A stretch of DNA of 64,000 nt from Streptomyces eurythermus. Lineage in GTDB: Bacteria; Actinomycetota; Actinomycetes; Streptomycetales; Streptomycetaceae. The translations under genes were made by a program, and so were the position numbers. Below, in pieces: positions 58,590 through 64,000 of this stretch; position 1 is the first letter of the stretch, and every line of letters begins with the position of its first letter. Below the pieces are notes generated by a model. That model was not told the DNA's origin. It was given only the letters and a program-made list of their open reading frames with translations, and searched no databases. The stretch covers positions 287,367 to 351,366 of the forward strand of contig NZ_BMSK01000006.1 in NCBI RefSeq assembly GCF_014649115.1. Reading direction: 5' to 3'.

Positions 58590-58790
58590 CGGTCGGCTGC
58601 CGCTTCGCCGGCGACGACGGCGACGGTCTTGCCGGGGCCGGCCTCGGTGGCGAGGGCTCCGTACCAGCCGGTGCCGAGGGCGCCGGAGGCGGCGAGCAGC
58701 GAGGGGATCAGGTCTTCGACCGGCTGCGCGGGGGTGGCGACGAGGGTTCCGTCCGCGTACGGGAAGCGGGCACCGCTTCCGCGGACCGCC
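58590..58790 (-). pseudogene. Remnant of a zinc-type alcohol dehydrogenase gene
   Basis: Read leftward, one frame gives FPYADGTLVATPAQPVEDLI, SLLAASGALGTGWYGALATE and AGPGKTVAVVAGEAAA. This is the middle of a medium-chain alcohol dehydrogenase up to the nucleotide-binding loop, which normally reads AVVGDGAVG but is broken here. Both ends of the gene are missing. It fills the 307-bp gap between the SDR and TetR genes. Confidence 0.7.
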
Positions 58791-58861
58791 GGGACCGGGC
58801 GGCCGGCGCAAGCGGCTCACCTCGGTGAGGGCGCCGGGGCCGCCTGCCGCGGGCACGCCCC

Positions 58862-59473
58862 TCAGACACGGGGCCCCACCGTTGCCATGGCCCGGTCCAG
58901 GGCGTCGGCGAACGAGCCCTTCCCGTCCGAGGCGGACCAGGAGTGCTGAGCGGCGAGCAGGCAACCGAACGCCGCGGCCGTCAGGGCACGGGGTGCCGGG
59001 TCGTCGGGGGCGTAGGGGGCACCGGTCGAGGCGGCCCGCTCGATCAGCTCGGTGACGACGGCCTCCTGCGTCCGGTGCAGCTTCTGGAGATAGCCGGCGA
59101 GCAGCACGGGCGTCTCGAAGACCATCCGGTGCACCGGCGCCACCCGGTGCTGGTGCCCCGGCACCTCCGGGCGGGCCGCCGGCACATCGAGCACCCGGCG
59201 CAGGGAGGTCCACACCGGCTCGCCGGCCGGGCGAGCGCGCAGGGCGGCGAGCATGTCGTCCAGGACGAGACCGAAGTGGCCGAGGACGATCTCCTCCTTG
59301 GTGGCGAAATAGCGGAAGACACTGCGCTGGGACATCCCCACGGCCGCCGCGATGTCGTCGACGGTCGTCGCCTCGAAGCCGCGCTCCAGGAACAGCGCGG
59401 TGGCGGCTTCGGCGATCTCCTTCCGCACCGCGCGGCGGGAGAGCTCCCGCAGGCCGACCCGTTTCCCACCCAT
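58862..59473 (-). CDS. TetR-family regulator
   Basis: 203 residues, ATG 59473. HTH: RKEIAEAATALFLERGFEAT, VDDIAAAVGMSQRSVFRYFA. The C-terminal domain is of the actinobacterial acyl-CoA-dehydrogenase-regulator type. The neighbouring alcohol dehydrogenase, probably its former target, survives only as a fragment, so this may be an orphan regulator. TAGAGT nine bases before the ATG is a likely -10, giving a very short leader. Confidence 0.87.
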   Translation of the reverse strand: MGGKRVGLRELSRRAVRKEIAEAATALFLERGFEATTVDDIAAAVGMSQRSVFRYFATKEEIVLGHFGLVLDDMLAALRARPAGEPVWTSLRRVLDVPAARPEVPGHQHRVAPVHRMVFETPVLLAGYLQKLHRTQEAVVTELIERAASTGAPYAPDDPAPRALTAAAFGCLLAAQHSWSASDGKGSFADALDRAMATVGPRV

Positions 59474-59559
59474 GACCCACGCACTCTAGCGAGCCGGACG
59501 GTGGTCGACGGCCCGGACGGCGACGGCGGCCGCGTCCGGCATGCCGGAAGACCGGAGGT

Positions 59560-60828
59560 TCAGGCGCGGCTCGGAGAGGGGTCCGGTTCGGAGAGGGGTG
59601 CCGTCGTACGGAGGGGGAGGAGCAGCGGGGTCGCCAGGACCAGCACGCCGGCCAGGCCGATGGCCGTACGCGGGCCGAGCAGGCCGCCCAGCACGCCCCA
59701 GACGGCGGTCAGCAGCGCGGTCGAGGACTTGACCGTCACGGTCCAGGCGGACAGTGTGCGGGCGACCCGGTCGGGCGCGGTGCGCTCCAGGCGGTAGGTG
59801 GCGTAGACCGGGTTGAACACCCCGCAGCAGAAGATGAGCCCCAGCTCCACGCCCATCACCAGCAGCAGCCCTCCGGTGCCGGGCCCCAGGAAGGCCAGGC
59901 CCACGGGCCACAGCGCGCGCAGGGCACCGGAGACCACCAGAACCCGGAGCTGCCCGAACCGGGTGACGAGCGGCCGGGCCAGCCGTGAGCCGGCCAGCCC
60001 GGCGAGGGAGGGCACGGCGAAGGCGAGGCCGTACTGCCACGGCGCGAACCCGAACCGGCCCAGCATCAGGACGGCCAGCAGCGGCTCGGCGGCCATCACC
60101 AGGCCGTTGAACAGGGCGGTGTTGAAGAACAAGGGGCGCAGCGCCGCGTCGGAGAGGATGTACCGCCAGCCGTCGAGCAGGTCCCCGGCCCGCATGCGCG
60201 CGGCCCGCCGGCGCTCCGGCCGCGGCTCGTGTCCGCCCATCGCGCGGATGCCGAGCGCCGAGAGCAGATAGCTGACCGCGTCGGCCAGCACCGTCGCCAC
60301 CGGCCCGAGGAACGCGATCGCCGCGCCGCCCAGTGGCGGCCCCACGATCGTGGCCGTCCAGGCCGTGGACTCGAACCGGGCGTTGGCGACGAGCAGGCCC
60401 TCGCCGGGCAGCAGCGTCTTCAGGTACGCGCCCGAAGCGGTGCGGAAGGTGATGTCGGCCGCCGCGACGACGACCGCGACCAGCAGGAGCTGAGGAAAGG
60501 TGAGGGCTCCGAACGCGAACGCCACCGGGACCGTCAGCAGCGCCGCGCACCGCGCCAGGTCCATCCCGATCAGCACCGGCCGCTTGCGGCGGAACTCCAC
60601 CCACGGACCGAGCGGCACCGCCACGGCCGCGCCCACCGCGGCCCCCACGGAGGACAGCGCGGCGACCTGGGCCGGGCCCGCGTCCAGCACCTGGATGGCG
60701 ATCAGCGGGAACGCGCCGAAGGCGAGCCAGGTACCGATCGCGCTGGTCCCGTACGCGGCCCAGAGCCACCCGAACCGCCGCCCCAGCCGAGGGCCGGGCA
60801 CATGCCCCGGCCGGTGTCCGCTCTCCAT
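59560..60828 (-). CDS. MFS_3-type exporter (macrolide/enterobactin-exporter-like)
   Basis: 422 residues from ATG 60828 (MESGHRPGH), with GAGGGG upstream; the frame is open 39 codons further, into the LysR operator. Twelve helices, with FGWLWAAYGTSAIGTWLAFG at helix one, EFRRKRPVLIGMDLARCAAL as motif A region, and GPPLGGAAIAFLGPVATVLA. It belongs to the MFS_3 group of Streptomyces exporters. It is divergent from a LysR regulator. The substrate is unknown. Confidence 0.87.
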   Translation of the reverse strand: MESGHRPGHVPGPRLGRRFGWLWAAYGTSAIGTWLAFGAFPLIAIQVLDAGPAQVAALSSVGAAVGAAVAVPLGPWVEFRRKRPVLIGMDLARCAALLTVPVAFAFGALTFPQLLLVAVVVAAADITFRTASGAYLKTLLPGEGLLVANARFESTAWTATIVGPPLGGAAIAFLGPVATVLADAVSYLLSALGIRAMGGHEPRPERRRAARMRAGDLLDGWRYILSDAALRPLFFNTALFNGLVMAAEPLLAVLMLGRFGFAPWQYGLAFAVPSLAGLAGSRLARPLVTRFGQLRVLVVSGALRALWPVGLAFLGPGTGGLLLVMGVELGLIFCCGVFNPVYATYRLERTAPDRVARTLSAWTVTVKSSTALLTAVWGVLGGLLGPRTAIGLAGVLVLATPLLLPLRTTAPLSEPDPSPSRA

Positions 60829-60922
60829 ACCCGCGTCCCCTCGCATCCGTACAACCGCTCCGCGACCAGTGGCATCAAAGCGAGGGTGGGGCCCGGGGAT
60901 CAAACAACCGCGGAGCCCCACA

Positions 60923-60941
60923 CCACAACCAACGGTTGTGG
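60923..60941. promoter_or_regulatory. LysR-type operator between LysR and MFS genes
   Basis: CCACAACC-AAC-GGTTGTGG, a perfect 8-bp inverted repeat containing a T-N11-A-like core, lies 15 bp before the LysR start. A half-site, CAACC, occurs 20 bp further left at 60904-60908, towards the exporter, as expected for LysR activation sites. Confidence 0.75.
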
Positions 60942-60956
60942 TCATAGGGTGTCGGC

Positions 60957-61892
60957 ATGGACCTCGAAACCGTCCGGACCTTCGTCGTCGCCGCCGAGGC
61001 GGGGCAGTTCCAGGGGGCCGCCGCCGAGCTGTCGCTCACCCAGCAGGCCGTCTCCAAGCGCATCGCCGCGCTCGAGCGCGACCTCGGGGTGCGGCTGTTC
61101 ACCCGCACCCCGCGCGGTGCCGAACTCACCATCGACGGGCAGGCCTTCCTCCCGCACGCGCGCGAGCTGCTGCGCATCGCCGAGCGCGCGGTCACCTCCG
61201 TGCGCACCGGCCGCCGTCCGCTGCGCGTCGACGTGATCGCCTCGCGCTCCGCGCCGTCCGGCCTGATGCGCGACTTCCACCACGCGCACCCCGGGATCGA
61301 GCTCGACGTGGTGTGGCTGTTCGACATCGAGGCGGCCGTCACCGCGCTGCGGACCGGCGAGATCGACGCCTCCTTCCGCGCCGTGGCCGCGCCCGGCCGG
61401 CCCCTCCCCGAGGACATCGAGTCCGCGCGGGTGCTCGACGAGCCGCTCCAGCTCCTCACCGGCCCCGCCCATGCCCTGGCGGGCGCCCGGTCCGTGCCCC
61501 TCGAACGGCTCGCCGGGCACCGCATCTGGATGCCCGGCGTCGTCCCAGGCACCGAGTGGGCCGCCTACTACGACGACCTCGTGGCCGAGTTCGGGCTCAC
61601 CATCGAGGCGACCGGCCCCAACTTCGGCTCCGACGCCCTCCTCGACACCGTCGCCGACACCCCGGCCCTGGCCACCTTCATGGGCGCGCACACGCGCCTC
61701 GTCTGGCCCGCCGGCCACGGACTGCGCCGCATCCCGGTGACCGGCCCGACGCCCGTCTACCCGCACTCCCTCCTCTGGCACCGCGACAACCCCCACCCGG
61801 CGCTGGACACGCTCCGCGCCCACCTCGCCGCCAGAGCGAGCGGCCACGACGCCGCCGGGACCTGGACACCGGCCTGGACACTGCCGCGCTGA
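60957..61892 (+). CDS. LysR-family regulator
   Basis: 311 residues, ATG 60957. The HTH at residues 1-60 reads MDLETVRTFVVAAEAGQFQG, SLTQQAVSKRIAALERDLGV, RLFTRTPRGAELT. The periplasmic-binding-like effector domain (residues 90-300) contains RVLDEPLQLLTGPAHALAGA. It is divergent from an MFS_3 exporter and shares an operator with it, so it most likely activates the exporter in response to the exported compound or a precursor. Confidence 0.9.
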   Translation: MDLETVRTFVVAAEAGQFQGAAAELSLTQQAVSKRIAALERDLGVRLFTRTPRGAELTIDGQAFLPHARELLRIAERAVTSVRTGRRPLRVDVIASRSAPSGLMRDFHHAHPGIELDVVWLFDIEAAVTALRTGEIDASFRAVAAPGRPLPEDIESARVLDEPLQLLTGPAHALAGARSVPLERLAGHRIWMPGVVPGTEWAAYYDDLVAEFGLTIEATGPNFGSDALLDTVADTPALATFMGAHTRLVWPAGHGLRRIPVTGPTPVYPHSLLWHRDNPHPALDTLRAHLAARASGHDAAGTWTPAWTLPR

Positions 61893-62025
61893 CCCCCCGG
61901 CCGTCTGCGCGATCACCCGACCCCCGACTCACGGACGACGGCCCGGCCTGCCGGGGGCGGCCACCCGTGTCGGCGGCGGGCCCTTGTCCGCGTCCCCACC
62001 GGTCCGACGCAGGCGGTCACACGCT

Positions 62026-62481
62026 TCAGGACACGCTGATGTCGGTGTGCGCCTGAGCCACGCGCAGCAGTGCCTTCGCGATCACGTCGGCCTCGTCGTC
62101 GCTCAGATGCCGGGCGAAGTGCTCCCAGATGCCGCGCAGGTAGACCGGCGCCGTCTCGCGCAGCGCGGCCAGGCCGTCCTCGGTGATCACCGCCCAGGTC
62201 ACCCGCTTGTCCGTGGGATCGGGCCGCTTTGTCACCAGGCCGAGCCGGGCCATCTCGTCCACCAGCCGGCTGACCCGGGTCCGGCTGAGGACCACACGCT
62301 CGGCGACTTCCTGCATGCGCAGGCCCCGCTCGCCCCCCGCACGTAGCTCCAGAAGTACGTCGTACCAGGTCAGCGGGATACGGCCGTTGCGCTGGACGTC
62401 GCTCTCGATCGCCCGCACGGCGGAGTTGTGGGCCAGCAGCAGCGCTCGCCACGCCTCGACTCGGTGCTCACCTTCGTTCAC
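62026..62481 (-). CDS. MarR-family regulator
   Basis: 151 residues from GTG 62481. A GTG 13 codons upstream at 62520 would begin inside the operator and is rejected. No ribosome site precedes 62481, and TACACT lies close before it, so the mRNA is probably nearly leaderless. The winged helix reads WYDVLLELRAGGERGLRMQE, SRTRVSRLVDEMARLGLVTK, wing DPTDKRVTWAVIT. It is divergent from the rhodanese-YceI genes, which it likely represses. Confidence 0.86.
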   Translation of the reverse strand: MNEGEHRVEAWRALLLAHNSAVRAIESDVQRNGRIPLTWYDVLLELRAGGERGLRMQEVAERVVLSRTRVSRLVDEMARLGLVTKRPDPTDKRVTWAVITEDGLAALRETAPVYLRGIWEHFARHLSDDEADVIAKALLRVAQAHTDISVS

Positions 62482-62500
62482 GAGAAGAGTGTATCCAGAC

Positions 62501-62540
62501 TTGCTTGCGTGCGCACGCACGGATTAAGGTGTGTGCAGAC
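62501..62540. promoter_or_regulatory. MarR operator and rhodanese promoter
   Basis: The perfect 14-bp palindrome TGCGTGCGCACGCA (62506-62519) lies in the spacer between TTGCTT (62501-62506) and TTAAGG (62524-62529), a weak rightward promoter. Binding of a MarR dimer there would block both directions. Confidence 0.62.
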
Positions 62541-62574
62541 GCACTGATTTCCGCTTCGAAAACGGGAGGCGTAC

Positions 62575-62904
62575 ATGGTCCAGCGGATCACGCGTGACGA
62601 GCTGAAGAAGAAGATCGAGGAAGGGCTGGTGACGGTCGTCGAGGCCCTGCCCGCCCAGTACTACAACGACAAGCACCTGCCCGGCGCGCTCAACCTGCCG
62701 CACGACCAGGTCGACCAGCTGGCTCCCGGCCTGCTGCCCGACAAGGAGGCGGAGGTCGTCGTCTACTGCGCCAACGAGCCGTGCCCCAACTCCGGCATCG
62801 CGGCCCAGCGGCTGGCGGAGCTGGGATACGTCAACGTCAGGGAATACGGCGAGGGCAAGGACGACTGGGTCGGGGCCGGCCTGCCGACCGAGTCCGGCGC
62901 CTGA
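62575..62904 (+). CDS. Rhodanese-domain protein
   Basis: 109 residues from ATG 62575 with GGGAGG. A single rhodanese domain: ITRDELKKKIEEGLVTVVEA, HLPGALNLPHDQVD, and the active-site loop VVYCANEPCPNSGIAA, with the catalytic Cys and a second Cys five residues on. It can transfer sulfane sulfur or sense thiol oxidation. It forms an operon with a YceI gene (16 bases apart), under a divergent MarR regulator. The same gene trio occurs in other actinobacteria, as far as I recall. Confidence 0.9.
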   Translation: MVQRITRDELKKKIEEGLVTVVEALPAQYYNDKHLPGALNLPHDQVDQLAPGLLPDKEAEVVVYCANEPCPNSGIAAQRLAELGYVNVREYGEGKDDWVGAGLPTESGA

Positions 62905-62920
62905 TCGGAGGACCGACCAC

Positions 62921-63490
62921 ATGACCACGTCACCGACCCGTACCGTCGACGGGGTGGAACTGCCCGCGGCCGGCACCTGGAAGATCGACCCCGGACACGC
63001 CGAAGTCGGCTTCGTCGGACGGCACTTCATGCTGACCAAGGTGCGCGGCCGGTTCACCGGCGTGGACGCCACGGTCGAGATCGGCGAGCGCCCGGAGGAC
63101 AGCAAGGTCACCGCCGTCATCGACATGACCAGCGTGGACAGCGGCGACCGGACGCGCGACGACCACCTGCGCTCCGCGGACTTCTTCGACACGGAGAAAC
63201 ACCCCAAGGCCACCTTCGTCTCCACCGCGGTCACCTGGGACGGCAAGCGCGGCACCCTCGCCGGCGACCTGACCATCAAGGACGTCACCCGCCCGGTGAC
63301 CCTGGAGGTGGACTACCTGGGCTACGCGCGCGACCCCTGGGGCAACGACCGCACGGTCTTCTCCGCCCACGGCAAGATCAACCGAGAGGACTGGGGCCTG
63401 ACCTGGAACATGGTCCTGGACTCCGGCGGCATCCTCGTCTCCAAGGAGATCGAGCTGTCGCTGGACCTGGAGGCGATCAAGGAGGCCTGA
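62921..63490 (+). CDS. YceI-family lipocalin-like protein
   Basis: 189 residues from ATG 62921 with GGAGGA. The YceI beta-barrel is clear: GTWKIDPGHAEVGFVGRHFM, KVRGRFTGVDATVEIGERPE, RDDHLRSADFFDTEKHPKAT, VTRPVTLEVDYLGYARDPWG and FSAHGKINREDWGLTWN. There is no signal peptide, unlike E. coli YceI, so it is cytoplasmic. YceI barrels bind polyisoprenoids, such as quinone-like lipids. It follows the rhodanese gene in a probable thiol/redox-responsive operon. Confidence 0.93.
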   Translation: MTTSPTRTVDGVELPAAGTWKIDPGHAEVGFVGRHFMLTKVRGRFTGVDATVEIGERPEDSKVTAVIDMTSVDSGDRTRDDHLRSADFFDTEKHPKATFVSTAVTWDGKRGTLAGDLTIKDVTRPVTLEVDYLGYARDPWGNDRTVFSAHGKINREDWGLTWNMVLDSGGILVSKEIELSLDLEAIKEA

Positions 63491-63504
63491 CCTCCCGTCC
63501 TGAG

Positions 63505-63538
63505 GGGCCCCGGTGTGCCGGCCTGCGCACCGGGGCCC
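63505..63538. terminator. Terminator after the YceI gene
   Basis: A perfect 11-bp stem (GGGCCCCGGTG at 63505-63515 pairing with 63528-63538) with a 12-base loop begins 14 bases after the stop. Confidence 0.85.
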
Positions 63539-64000
63539 GTCCGGCATGCGGCGACACGTGCGATGCGTGCCACCGTGCCACGACATGCCGGCGCGCGTGC
63601 TCTTGTGCGTGTCGGTGTGCCGTGTGCCATATGTGCCACACGCGTCACGTACGCTCCGCAGCCGCATACCCGCCCGCCCCTCATGCGCCCGCGTGCTCCC
63701 GCGCGCCTCCCCGTCCTGACCGTGCGCCCGCTCGGCCGCCGACGGTCCGCCGGACGGCTGGGCGTTTCCCGCCGCACTCGCGGAGCAGGAGGACGGCAAG
63801 CCCCGCCATGCCGCCGAACGCCGGTGGAACCGGCCGCCGTTGCCCACCTGCGCATCGGCGTGAAGGCACCCGTAGACACCGTTTTCCCACGCCGTGCCGA
63901 CGGCACGGCGCCTGACCCGTGCCCGGCATCGCGCACCGCAGAGCGCACGCCGGGAAGCCGGTGCGCGGCCTGTCAAAAGGCGGTCCTTTGTGACGGTGAG
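63539..64000. other. Right-edge stretch without a recognisable gene
   Basis: 462 bases. Several frames are open, but their translations are Arg/Gly/Cys-rich shadow-like sequence with no ribosome site and no family resemblance. A run of GTG/CAC-rich short inverted words occurs at 63550-63660. A gene starting beyond the edge may have its promoter here. Confidence 0.5.

Noticed and set aside
63322..63976. Minus-strand ORFs at the right edge
   Set aside because: Arg/Gly/Cys-rich translations, partly antisense to YceI, with no start signals.
1..64000. tRNA, rRNA, CRISPR arrays, insertion sequences, integrases and attachment sites
   Set aside because: None seen on either strand: no cloverleaf with CCA-type end, no regular spacer arrays, and no transposase or integrase motifs.

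Overview
The window is high-GC actinobacterial DNA, almost certainly from a Streptomyces chromosome. The evidence is the codon usage (nearly every third position is G or C), GTG and TTG starts, rare TTA codons, a gamma-butyrolactone synthase/receptor pair, sugar ABC systems that lack their own ATPase, and a perfect CebR-type operator. Genes change strand often and sit in small units of one to four with their own TetR, MarR, MerR, LysR, XRE or Lrp regulator. This is typical of accessory chromosome-arm DNA. I see no rRNA, tRNA, CRISPR array, insertion sequence or phage gene.

Layout. 1-3.9 kb: a minus-strand unit of a DHA2 exporter, an ATP-grasp-like protein and an iron-sulfur reductase-like protein (cut by the left edge), with repeats between them. 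4.6-10.3 kb: DoxX, a glutaredoxin-like protein, a DHA2 pump with divergent TetR, a MarR/SnoaL-like pair, a monooxygenase-fold protein and an FlK-like thioesterase. 10.5-15.7 kb: a PAP2 membrane enzyme, DUF3592, a fused double alpha/beta-hydrolase under a MerR-type promoter, the MerR regulator and a GNAT. 15.7-21.3 kb: alpha-xylosidase with a sugar-binding lipoprotein and two permeases. 21.9-24.5 kb: DhaK, DhaL and a HAD phosphatase. 24.7-26.6 kb: an AfsA-type synthase divergent from a butyrolactone-receptor-like TetR. 26.6-34.9 kb: secreted proteins, an exporter/amidohydrolase operon with a tandem Lrp regulator, and a secreted beta-mannanase behind a CebR box. 35-40 kb: a NarL-type two-component system divergent from a MacB-like ABC exporter. 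40-46.6 kb: an SGNH hydrolase, a RelE-like ORF, two DUF2267 proteins, an erythromycin-esterase homolog, an SPW protein, and a methyltransferase with its TetR. 46.9-51.7 kb: a complete lasso-peptide cluster (precursor, cyclase, recognition element, protease, two-part ABC exporter). 51.7-63.5 kb: a frameshifted methyltransferase, TetR/MFS pairs, a decayed C45-family acyltransferase gene, a GT-C membrane protein, an XRE/SDR pair, an alcohol-dehydrogenase remnant, a LysR/MFS pair and a MarR-rhodanese-YceI group. The last 460 bases hold no recognisable gene.

The standout system is the lasso-peptide cluster at 46945-51694. The precursor has the canonical YxxP leader and a Thr two residues before the predicted cut. 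Its 22-residue core predicts a nine-residue Gly1-Asp9 ring and a Pro- and aromatic-rich tail ending in Glu. I do not recognise it as any lasso peptide I know. Secondary highlights are the butyrolactone synthase (which carries a TTA codon) with its receptor, a MerR promoter with a 19-bp spacer, an FlK-like thioesterase that keeps the spacing of the FlK catalytic residues, and several divergent promoters whose operators can be read directly from the sequence.
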